From contig NZ_PUGE01000003.1 of assembly GCF_002967075.1 (NCBI RefSeq), positions 186,001 through 250,000 of the forward strand: 64,000 bases of DNA, read 5' to 3'. The notes beneath the pieces are model-generated. The model searched no databases, was not told the origin of the DNA, and worked only from the letters and a program-made list of their open reading frames with translations. This DNA comes from Corynebacterium sp. J010B-136 (GTDB taxonomy: Bacteria > Actinomycetota > Actinomycetes > Mycobacteriales > Mycobacteriaceae). Below, piece by piece: positions 57,277-64,000 of the stretch; position 1 is the stretch's first letter, and every line of letters starts with the position of its first letter. Both the position numbers and the translations under genes were made by a program.

Positions 57277-58956
57277 ATGTCAAAGTCCATTAACGGTACT
57301 GGCGTTGTTGCCGGCGTTGCCTATGCTCCGGCTGTGTGGGTACGTCCACGACCGGAATTACCTCAACCTGGCGCTTCAATTGCTGAAGAGGCACGGGACA
57401 GCGAATTCGAGCGCTTCAAACAAGCCGCCGAAGTCGTCGCCGACCGGCTGACCACGCGTGCGGAAGATGCTGATGGCCACGCTAAAGAAGTGCTCATCGC
57501 TACCGCGGGAATGGCCAAAGACCGCGGCTGGCACAAGGCAGTAAAGAAAAATATTGCCGGTGGACACAACGCTGAATACGCAGTGGTCGGTGCAACCGAT
57601 AAATTCGTTGCCATGTTTGAAGCCGCCGGTGGCGTCATGGCAGAGCGCACCACCGACTTGCGCGATGTGCGCGACCGCGTGATTGCGCAACTCCGTGGCG
57701 AAGATGAACCCGGCTTGCCGCATATTGAGGGCGAGGCCGTCCTTTTTGCCGATGACCTAGCCCCAGCCGATACCGCTACTTTGGACACCAACCACGTCAA
57801 AGCCCTGGTGACCGAACTAGGTGGTCCAACCAGCCACACGGCAATCATTGCCCGCCAGCTGGATATTCCATGCATCGTTGCCGTGGGCAAATCACTGCGC
57901 GACATCGAATCATCCACCGTCGTCTTTATCGATGGCGCGGTGGGAACCGTGACCACGGATGCCGATGAAGCAGAAGCACACAAGGCCGTCGCCGACTACA
58001 AAGAGCGCGCGGAAAAGGTAGCGCAGTGGACAGGTCCTGCTCAAACCAAAGACGGGCATGCAATCCAAGTACTTGCCAATGTGGCCGATGGCAACGCTGC
58101 ACGTCTGGCAGCGCAGTCCCAAGCAGAAGGCATTGGCCTCTACCGCACCGAACTATCCTTCCTGTCTGCCAATAGTGAGCCTTCAGTCGATGAGCAGGCC
58201 AAGATTTACGGCAAGGTCTTTGATGCTTTCCCAGATTCCAAGGTGGTAGTTCGCACCCTTGATGCTGGTTCGGATAAGCCAATTTCTTATGCGACTTTAG
58301 ACGATGAAGAAAACCCCGCCCTCGGTGTGCGCGGCTTGCGTATCGCGCGGGATAACGAATCACTGCTTACCCGCCAGCTGGATGCCATTGCCCAAGCAGC
58401 AGTACAGCGCAATGAAAAGGCTCAAACCTGGGTCATGGCTCCGATGGTCGCGACCTCGACAGAAGCACAATGGTTTGCTGAACTATGCCGCGAACGTGGT
58501 CTGGTGCCTGGCGCGATGGTGGAAGTACCGGCTGCAGCCTTGATGGCCGATACCATCATGCCGCACCTAGATTTTGTCTCCATTGGTACCAATGACCTAA
58601 CCCAGTACACGATGGCGGCTGACCGACTGTCGCCACAGCTGGCCTATCTCACTGACCCATGGCAGCCAGCAGTGTTGCGTTTGATCCAGCACACCTGCAT
58701 CGGCGGCGCGGATAACAACGTGCCAGTCGGAGTGTGTGGTGAAGCAGCAGCCGATCCTATTTTGGCCTGCGTGCTTGTGGGCCTAGGCGTGAACTCGCTA
58801 TCGGCAGCATCCACCGCCATTGCGGGAGTGGGCGCACAACTGGCTGAAGTAACTCTTGAACAGTGCCAGGAAATGGCTGAAGCTGCCATCAAGGCCCCCG
58901 GCGCACCAGAGGCGCGCGAAGCTGTTCGCGCGTTGTTAGACGGCTACGCCTCTTAA
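57277..58956 (+). CDS. ptsI: PTS enzyme I
   Basis: 559 aa; phosphorylated by PEP on H187 in G-G-P-T-S-H187-T-A, then phosphorylates HPr. N-terminal HPr-binding helical domain (about 30-140) and C-terminal PEP-binding barrel with G-L-Y-R-T-E, G-V-R-G-L-R and E-V-P-A-A motifs; the C-terminal C-G-E-A-A-A-D is present. ATG at 57277 after GGGAGAAG, instead of the frame start at 57238. Ends in a strong terminator. Confidence 0.95.
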   Translation: MSKSINGTGVVAGVAYAPAVWVRPRPELPQPGASIAEEARDSEFERFKQAAEVVADRLTTRAEDADGHAKEVLIATAGMAKDRGWHKAVKKNIAGGHNAEYAVVGATDKFVAMFEAAGGVMAERTTDLRDVRDRVIAQLRGEDEPGLPHIEGEAVLFADDLAPADTATLDTNHVKALVTELGGPTSHTAIIARQLDIPCIVAVGKSLRDIESSTVVFIDGAVGTVTTDADEAEAHKAVADYKERAEKVAQWTGPAQTKDGHAIQVLANVADGNAARLAAQSQAEGIGLYRTELSFLSANSEPSVDEQAKIYGKVFDAFPDSKVVVRTLDAGSDKPISYATLDDEENPALGVRGLRIARDNESLLTRQLDAIAQAAVQRNEKAQTWVMAPMVATSTEAQWFAELCRERGLVPGAMVEVPAAALMADTIMPHLDFVSIGTNDLTQYTMAADRLSPQLAYLTDPWQPAVLRLIQHTCIGGADNNVPVGVCGEAAADPILACVLVGLGVNSLSAASTAIAGVGAQLAEVTLEQCQEMAEAAIKAPGAPEAREAVRALLDGYAS

Positions 58957-58965
58957 AGTGAGATA

Positions 58966-58998
58966 AAGCCGGCAGGCATCGGGGGAGCCTGCCGGCTT
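58966..58998. terminator. Terminator between ptsI and sugR
   Basis: AAGCCGGCAGGC (58966-58977) and GCCTGCCGGCTT (58987-58998) form a perfect 12-bp stem around a 9-nt loop. Serves both convergent genes; the T run is short. Confidence 0.8.
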
Positions 58999-59008
58999 AG
59001 AAGTTGGC

Positions 59009-59803
59009 CTAGCTACGGGCTAGGTCGTCTACGACAACAACGTCGATCTCGCGATCCCGTAGTGAATTTAGAAAGATTTCTGAGGCACCGCTATCAGTGA
59101 TGACAACATCAATCTCTGACAAGGAAGCGAAACTGACGAGGTAATCAGTTCCTAACTTGGAAGAGTCACACAGCACCACGACCTTGTGTGCATTGGTGAC
59201 AAAAGCTGATTTAATCGCGGCCTCTTGCGCATCGGCAGTGGACAAACCGTGATCGAGCGTCAAAGCATTGGTGCCGATAAAAGCCACATCAGCACGCAGC
59301 AAAGCCATGGTGCGCAGCGCAGTATCACCGACGACAGCCTGCGTTATGGCGCGAACCGTACCTCCGAGCAACTGCACATATTGCACCCCGTTATTGGCCA
59401 AAGACAAGGCGATGGGCAGGCTATTAGAGACAATGGATAGCTGGTGTGCTGCCGGGGTTTGGCCAATGAGGTCAGCTACGGCGCTGGTGGTAGTACCCGC
59501 ATCTAAGAAGATGCTGCCGGTGCCCTGCGGTAAAAACTCCATCGCTGCGCGGGCAATCGCCATTTTGGCAGTAGTCGCCGAACGCAGCCGGGAATCAAGA
59601 GTCAGCTCCGAGGTCTGGAAGGACTGGGAGGCAACAGCGCCGCCATGGACGCGATGCACAACGCCCTCACGGTCCAGCACAGCTAAATCACGACGAATAG
59701 TCTCTGCCGTGACGTCGAAGCGCTCGGACAACTCGGTGACGTTGACGCGGCCTTCAACTGCAGTCATTGAAGCAATCTGTCGGCGTCGCTCCTCAGCGTA
59801 CAT
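59009..59803 (-). CDS. sugR: DeoR family repressor, SugR type
   Basis: 264 aa. N-terminal helix-turn-helix (R-Q-I-A-S-M-T..., then V-T-A-E-T-I-R-R-D-L near 32-41) and C-terminal phosphosugar-sensing domain with D-A-G-T-T-T (about 101-106). In C. glutamicum SugR represses pts genes. Position beside ptsI and lexA supports SugR; FruR-type, a second DeoR protein there, is not encoded here. ATG at 59803. Confidence 0.88.
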   Translation of the reverse strand: MYAEERRRQIASMTAVEGRVNVTELSERFDVTAETIRRDLAVLDREGVVHRVHGGAVASQSFQTSELTLDSRLRSATTAKMAIARAAMEFLPQGTGSIFLDAGTTTSAVADLIGQTPAAHQLSIVSNSLPIALSLANNGVQYVQLLGGTVRAITQAVVGDTALRTMALLRADVAFIGTNALTLDHGLSTADAQEAAIKSAFVTNAHKVVVLCDSSKLGTDYLVSFASLSEIDVVITDSGASEIFLNSLRDREIDVVVVDDLARS

Positions 59804-60226
59804 TTAGCATCCCTTCCCGCATTTGGGCGAAAGTCAATTGAAAACTAGGTCACATCGCGCCGTATTGGTATTAAACCCACGTCATGTCTACTCGGTTGGG
59901 GTGTAAGAGAGTAAGGCAAAAGGAAATGTGGATTCTTGTCCTAATTGGGGCAGTGTTGCCTCCAGAATGCCATGAAATTCAGAACTAAACACAGATCGCG
60001 CACTGTCACCATGTCGCTCATTAGGGCGATATCCAGTACAGACACCGACATTCTTAACGGTCAGCGCACTAACAGTCGACAAAGCAATGTGGGATTGTCT
60101 GTGAATGAGAGCAAAAGCAAACTACCCATTCGGGGGGAGTGTGACATGTCTATCCCACATTTGCCGGCAATAAAAAAGACCGTATCCCCACTTTCGTGGA
60201 AATACGGTCAAAGATTTGCCAAAAAG
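59804..60226. other. 423-nt gap between sugR and lexA with no convincing gene
   Basis: Contains sugR's promoter side and, at 60178-60209, the lexA terminator. Short overlapping frames on both strands (up to 142 codons) have no recognisable homology, biased codon use or ribosome site. No RNA structure beyond the terminator stands out. Confidence 0.5.
60178..60209 (-). terminator. Terminator after lexA
   Basis: GACCGTAT..CCAC (from 60178) pairs with GTGG..ATACGGTC (to 60209) around TTTC. On the minus strand a run of six T follows. Confidence 0.85.
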
Positions 60227-60934
60227 CTAGATTTTGCGGATGACGGAGACGACCTTGCCCATAATCTTGGCATCATCACCTGGAATGGGTGCAAAAGCCT
60301 CATTGTGTGGAAGCAGCCACACACCGCTGGAATCCTGGTGGAATTCCTTCACGGTGGCTTCTTCGTTGTCTAGCAAAGCTGCAACAAAGTCACCAGATTC
60401 AGCTGTTGGCTGGGAGCGGATAATGACCCAGTCGCCGTCCAGAATTGCTGCATCCTTCATGGATTCACCAACTACCTTAAGCATGTAGAGCTCACCCTTG
60501 CCCACGATGTCATCAGGCAGTGGGTAGTACGCGTCAACATTTTCTTCCGCGGTAATAGGTGCGCCGGCTGCAATGCGTCCAACCACAGGAATGTAGCTCA
60601 CGCTGGATGCGGTCTCAGGCAAAGTGTCTTCAACTACCGGCTCTGCAGCAGTCTTGCGGCCTGGCTTGGATTCATCATCCATAGCAAATTGGCGAAGATC
60701 GACAGCGCGAGGCTTATTGGGGTCACGGCGCAAGAAGCCCTTTTGTTCGAGCTGATTGAGTTGGTAGGCGACCGAAGAAGTTGACTGCAGTCCAACCGCA
60801 TCCCCGATTTCGCGAATGCTTGGTGGATAGCCGCGCAGTACGACCGCGTCTTTGATGACTTCGAGAATTCGACGTTGGCGTGGTGAAAGTTCGGAAATGT
60901 CGGGCCGGGGAGTAATACCTCGGGGTTTAGCCAT
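60227..60934 (-). CDS. lexA: SOS repressor LexA
   Basis: 235 aa. N-terminal winged helix (about 15-80), self-cleavage site A123-G124 in R-I-A-A-G-A-P, nucleophile S158 in V-V-G-E-S-M, and general base K196. The ATG at 60934 follows AAGGAGCT 4-5 nt upstream; the 347-codon frame to 61270 runs through the promoter and is rejected. Divergent from divS, with SOS-box-like sites in the gap. Confidence 0.96.
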   Translation of the reverse strand: MAKPRGITPRPDISELSPRQRRILEVIKDAVVLRGYPPSIREIGDAVGLQSTSSVAYQLNQLEQKGFLRRDPNKPRAVDLRQFAMDDESKPGRKTAAEPVVEDTLPETASSVSYIPVVGRIAAGAPITAEENVDAYYPLPDDIVGKGELYMLKVVGESMKDAAILDGDWVIIRSQPTAESGDFVAALLDNEEATVKEFHQDSSGVWLLPHNEAFAPIPGDDAKIMGKVVSVIRKI

Positions 60935-61122
60935 TTTAGCTCCTTGGATATCTAAGCCGGTATCCAAAATCTTGGGTACTGGGCGGCTTAGCTCGAATGA
61001 ACTTAGAACAGTGACTGCGAGATTTTGGTAGACGGTGAAACTTGCCTGTTTTAATCGATACTCCATTTGTATCATGTTTTGCACCCATGTTCGACTATTT
61101 CGCGCCCGGTGTGGACAAAGTT

Positions 61123-61138
61123 TCGAAATCCTGTTATA
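61123..61138. promoter_or_regulatory. SOS-box candidate (lexA-proximal)
   Basis: TCGAAATCCTGTTATA matches TCGAA(A/C)ANNTGTTCGA in all but about three specified positions. Located in the lexA-divS gap. Confidence 0.45.
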
Positions 61139-61158
61139 AATCGAACATAGATAAATAA

Positions 61159-61174
61159 TCGAACAGTTGCGCGA
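61159..61174. promoter_or_regulatory. SOS box upstream of divS
   Basis: TCGAACAGTTGCGCGA matches the corynebacterial LexA consensus TCGAA(A/C)ANNTGTTCGA at 12 of 14 fixed positions. It lies 64 nt before the divS ATG. Best LexA site in the window. Confidence 0.7.
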
Positions 61175-61237
61175 ATGGACATCTGGAGTGTCTAGGAAGT
61201 TAGATAGTGTCTCTTGCGTAACCGAAAGGATAACATC

Positions 61238-61624
61238 ATGGCTATTGCTCTTAATCGCGGAAATGCTCATTCAACTCGTTCTTCCTTGAAGTCAATCGCA
61301 CGTGCCGGCCAGGCTCCTGCTGCATCTGTGTGGGAGCCTGCAGTGCGCGAACCTCGCGTCAACCGAGTCCGAACTCTCGACTCGGTTGCTAGAACACCAC
61401 AACGAAACACTTTCGAACAGGCCCGTTCTTTCGAGTCTGTTGAAGCTCCTGAATCTATGGGTCGCTGGGAAAGCGTTCGAAGCAACCTTGCTCTCGGTGC
61501 TGTGTTCGGTGCGGCAGTATTTTCTAGCATTTTATTTGCTGGCTTTAATACCTCAGATGAGCCAGTAGCCCCTGCGCCAACTGTTAGCTCTTCGTCTTTT
61601 TCCCACAGCGTGCAAACTCGCTAA
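61238..61624 (+). CDS. divS: DivS-like SOS cell-division suppressor
   Basis: 128 aa. Basic/Ser-rich N-terminal domain (about 1-80), one membrane helix ([12 protein letters not shown], about 84-103), then a short Pro/Ser-rich outer tail. Position opposite lexA and before nrdR is that of C. glutamicum divS, which blocks division during SOS. ATG 61238 follows GAAAGGA. Sequence similarity is not provable here; placement and SOS box carry the call. Confidence 0.7.
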   Translation: MAIALNRGNAHSTRSSLKSIARAGQAPAASVWEPAVREPRVNRVRTLDSVARTPQRNTFEQARSFESVEAPESMGRWESVRSNLALGAVFGAAVFSSILFAGFNTSDEPVAPAPTVSSSSFSHSVQTR

Positions 61625-61770
61625 AAGCTTTCCTACAGCCGGGTCGCATCTCATCCTGATAGACCATTTGGGTAGTCCGTAGTGGATTCGGGCAGGGCAG
61701 TACACTAGTTCTAGTATTAAAACCCCTCGCACGGTTAGTACGTGTTGGGAATTCTACGTAAGGACGCTTG

Positions 61771-62226
61771 GTGTACTGCCCATTTTGTCATCATGAACAA
61801 TCCCGTGTCATTGACTCTCGTGTCATCGATGCCGGCTCATCAATCCGCCGGCGCCGTGAATGCGCATCATGTCGCGGTCGATTTACCACCATTGAAAAAG
61901 CCATCCTTCTAGTGGTTAAACGCAATGGCTTAGCAGAGCCTTTTAGCAGCGATAAACTTATTCGCGGTGTGCGCCGAGCATGCCAGGGTCGCGATGTTAG
62001 CGATGATGCGCTCAAGCGCTTGGCGCAAGAAGTAGAAGAGCGTGTACGCAGTCATGGCAGTTCCCAGGTCAATGCCAACGACATTGGTTTGGCGATCTTG
62101 GATCCACTGCGGGACCTCGATGAGGTTGCTTACCTGCGCTTTGCGTCTGTGTATAAATCTTTCGACAGCGCGGATGATTTCGAATCTGAGATTCGACTCA
62201 TGCGCCGGCGTGAGCGCGACGTCTAA
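61771..62226 (+). CDS. nrdR: Transcriptional repressor NrdR
   Basis: Represses ribonucleotide reductase genes in response to (d)ATP. 151 aa: zinc ribbon C3-x2-C6 and C31-x2-C34, then ATP-cone (about 49-139). GTG at 61771 gives the canonical M-Y-C-P-F-C and has AAGGA 6 nt upstream; TTG 61768 is too close. Same transcript direction as divS, 146 nt apart. Confidence 0.93.
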   Translation: MYCPFCHHEQSRVIDSRVIDAGSSIRRRRECASCRGRFTTIEKAILLVVKRNGLAEPFSSDKLIRGVRRACQGRDVSDDALKRLAQEVEERVRSHGSSQVNANDIGLAILDPLRDLDEVAYLRFASVYKSFDSADDFESEIRLMRRRERDV

Positions 62227-62242
62227 GCCGAATCGGGATTTC

Positions 62243-64000
62243 TTAGAGTTTGTCTACAGCCTTTTGAATCCGCCGCAGGGATACGGCATGCGCAGTGCCA
62301 AGGCGCTGCGCAAAAAGGGAGACACGTAGCTCTTGTATCATCCACCGAATAGCTTTGATCTCGCGTGAGCGGGCTCGACCAGCTGGCAGATTACGCAGCT
62401 TATTGTCCAAGTAGGCCTTAGCATTGTCGATCTCTGCCTGACGGTCAGCATCCTTGTCTGGGTCATGGCCCATTTCTTCCAAGCGGATGAGCATCGCCTG
62501 CAAATAGCGGGGGAGATGCCGCAAGTGCTCAATGCCGTGAATGGTCACTGCATGCTTCGGCAGTAGAAATTCCATTTGCTTGACCATGTCATCAATTGCA
62601 GGCCCAGTCCACTTCTTCAGCTCATCGGCTACGCGTGAGTATTGCACCATCGCAGGAGCTAAGGCAACGATGGATTGCCGTACACGACCAGGCACCTGTG
62701 GCTTAACCTTTTCTTTTAGAGCCTTGAACTCCTCAGGAGAGCGAACCGGACCGCCGGCGTCCATCATGACATCGCGGATTGCGGCAACGCGCGCATCATT
62801 GACCAATTCCTCAGCGCCATAGTTATCAATGGCCACACGCTGCTGTAGAGGCAAACCCTTGATCATCTGTGTTGTGTTGACGGTGATTTCACGCATGAGC
62901 AAAGTCAGCGTGGTTGTTATCATCGCAGAGTCAGCTGCGGCTTTCGTCGCGTGGACTTTTATAGCAATTCCATCTGGTGTGGCCACTAGTGCTGGGTATG
63001 CGACAACCTCGTGGCCATCGACCACGGTGGCGACTTCTTCGTCCACGCTGCCTAGAGTCTCTTCCGTCCATTCATTAACAGCAGCAGACTCTTGTGCACG
63101 TCCGAGCTGCGATACTGAAGAACTAATGGATCCTGCTTGGCGCTTGACCAGCTGAGCTAAGTCCCTATCCGAGTCAATAACCTTGCCCTTTTTGTCCACC
63201 GCAGCGAAGTTGAACTTCAAGTGTGCGGGCAAAGCCTCCGGACGGAAGTCGGAAGCAGAGATCCCCGAACCGCCTAAATCACGCAAGACATCAGCTAATT
63301 GCTGCACCAAGCGTCCTTGATAAGGGATCAACTTATCCAAGGCCCGGCGCGCAAATTCTGGTACGGGGACCACGGAGCGGCGCAAAGCCTTCGGCAATGT
63401 GCGCATCAACTCTGTGACAAGTTCTTCTCGCAAGCCCGGCACGAGCCAATCGAAGCCCTCTTTGTCTAAGCCCGCTAATAGTGGAACAGGCACCATTAAG
63501 GTGACACCGTCCATGGCATCGCCTGGTTCGAAGCGATAGGTCAATTCCAAGTCAATGGAGCCTTGCTTCCAATGATCAGGAAAGGCATCCTCGGTAACTG
63601 CAGAATCGTCGTTGAGTAGTTCTTCGGGGTCAAAGTCTAAGAGCGTGGGATTTTTGTGGCGTTCCTTCTTCCACCATGAGTCGAAGTAGCGCCCAGTTGT
63701 AATCTTGGCCGGCAGGCGCTTGTCGTAGAACTCAAAGAGCGTATCTTCGTCGACAACAATGCCGCGACGGCGTGCTTTTTCCTCATACTGGCTTGCATCC
63801 TCAAGCTTTTTGACGTTGTCGTGGAAGAAGTGGTGGTGGGTATTCCAGTTGCCACCAATCAGTGCCTCTCGAATAAACATATCGCGAGCAGCCACCGGAT
63901 CGATGCGGTGATACGGCACAATGCGGTCGGCCACGACTGTGACGCCGTAGAGCGTAGAGCGCTGCGTTGCCATGGCGGCTGCACGCTTAGTGGACCACGT
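62243..64000 (-). CDS. hrpA: ATP-dependent RNA helicase HrpA, C-terminal part (5' end outside window)
   Basis: Frame stays open to the window edge, with no start: upstream codons continue W-S-T-K-R-A-A-A-M. The visible 585 residues are the HrpA-specific C-terminal DUF3418 region (for example D-F-D-P-E-E-L, Y-R-F-E-P-G-D, and G-V-T-L-M-V-P) preceded by Y-G-V-T-V-V-A-D-R-I-V-P-Y. Helicase core lies beyond 64000. Convergent with nrdR. Role in RNA metabolism unknown in this genus. Confidence 0.9.
   Translation of the reverse strand, partial: TWSTKRAAAMATQRSTLYGVTVVADRIVPYHRIDPVAARDMFIREALIGGNWNTHHHFFHDNVKKLEDASQYEEKARRRGIVVDEDTLFEFYDKRLPAKITTGRYFDSWWKKERHKNPTLLDFDPEELLNDDSAVTEDAFPDHWKQGSIDLELTYRFEPGDAMDGVTLMVPVPLLAGLDKEGFDWLVPGLREELVTELMRTLPKALRRSVVPVPEFARRALDKLIPYQGRLVQQLADVLRDLGGSGISASDFRPEALPAHLKFNFAAVDKKGKVIDSDRDLAQLVKRQAGSISSSVSQLGRAQESAAVNEWTEETLGSVDEEVATVVDGHEVVAYPALVATPDGIAIKVHATKAAADSAMITTTLTLLMREITVNTTQMIKGLPLQQRVAIDNYGAEELVNDARVAAIRDVMMDAGGPVRSPEEFKALKEKVKPQVPGRVRQSIVALAPAMVQYSRVADELKKWTGPAIDDMVKQMEFLLPKHAVTIHGIEHLRHLPRYLQAMLIRLEEMGHDPDKDADRQAEIDNAKAYLDNKLRNLPAGRARSREIKAIRWMIQELRVSLFAQRLGTAHAVSLRRIQKAVDKL

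Noticed and set aside
60091..60160. C-rich minus-strand segment considered as a 6C-type small RNA
   Set aside because: Only one C6 run is present and the paired hairpin pattern is missing.
59945..60373. 142-codon frame in the sugR-lexA gap
   Set aside because: No ribosome site, no recognisable family; its 3' half runs antisense through the lexA terminator and gene.
60935..61270. N-terminal extension of LexA by 112 codons
   Set aside because: It would cross the SOS boxes and promoter, and the true start at 60934 has AAGGAGCT just upstream and the canonical LexA N-terminus.

Overview
The window is a Corynebacterium chromosome segment, judged from gene content and order. It carries the mycolata backbone nusA-ylxR-infB-rbfA-nrnA-dinF, pptH/pptT, truB, ribF, rpsO, pnp, dapB-thyX-dapA-rnj, ftsK, pgsA, clgR-pspA, recA-recX, miaB, miaA-dapF, hflX, lexA-divS-nrdR. 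It also carries genera-specific blocks (bioYMN, gluABCD, a ptsH-ptsF-fruK / ptsI / sugR cluster) that I recall in the same neighbourhood in C. glutamicum. I cannot name the species.

Layout. 1-5.8 kb: transcription/translation genes (nusA 3' part, ylxR, infB, rbfA) running into an NrnA/CnpB-type phosphodiesterase and a MATE transporter. 7.1-11.9 kb: a PptH/PptT pair that would remove and add phosphopantetheine on carrier proteins, convergent truB, then ribF, a nucleoside hydrolase and rpsO. 12-14.4 kb: pnp. 14.4-15.5 kb: an AMIN-like lipoprotein and a VOC protein on the minus strand. 15.6-24.1 kb: dapB-thyX-dapA-rnj, a mycothiol-transferase-like protein and ftsK. 24.1-25.5 kb: a probable Mn2+ (yybP-ykoY) riboswitch in front of a TerC/Alx transporter. 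25.6-28.4 kb: YciI, pgsA, a CinA-type protein, clgR with a SigH-like promoter, pspA.

28.5-33.05 kb is the accessory part of the window. A short-chain dehydrogenase gene is broken in two: its N-terminal fragment lies at 28.49-28.67 kb and its C-terminal fragment at about 32.78-33.05 kb. Between them is a visibly more GC-rich arsenic-resistance island (arsO, arsR, acr3, arsC, with a perfect 18-bp inverted-repeat operator), followed by decayed pieces of an ArsP/DUF318-type permease and a serine recombinase. From 33.05 kb the backbone resumes with bioN-bioM-bioY, DUF3046-recA-recX and the glutamate uptake operon gluABCD.

41-53.4 kb: miaB, a membrane protein, a GNAT protein, a DUF349 protein, a LigB-like protein, miaA, dapF, two uncharacterised minus-strand genes (one ending in a Cys/Gly/His-rich tail), hflX, a uracil-type permease and a GyrI-like protein. 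53.5-59.8 kb: general and fructose PTS genes with one DeoR regulator (SugR type). 60.2-64 kb: lexA facing divS across SOS-box-like sites, nrdR, and the C-terminal part of an HrpA helicase that runs off the window. Many genes start right behind a TAnnnT -10 element, which suggests frequent leaderless transcripts. I saw no rRNA, tRNA, CRISPR array or intact IS element. Apart from the arsenic island I see no large unknown system. The least explained items are the 48.4-49.7 kb gene pair, the interrupted SDR gene and several unassigned operator-like repeats.
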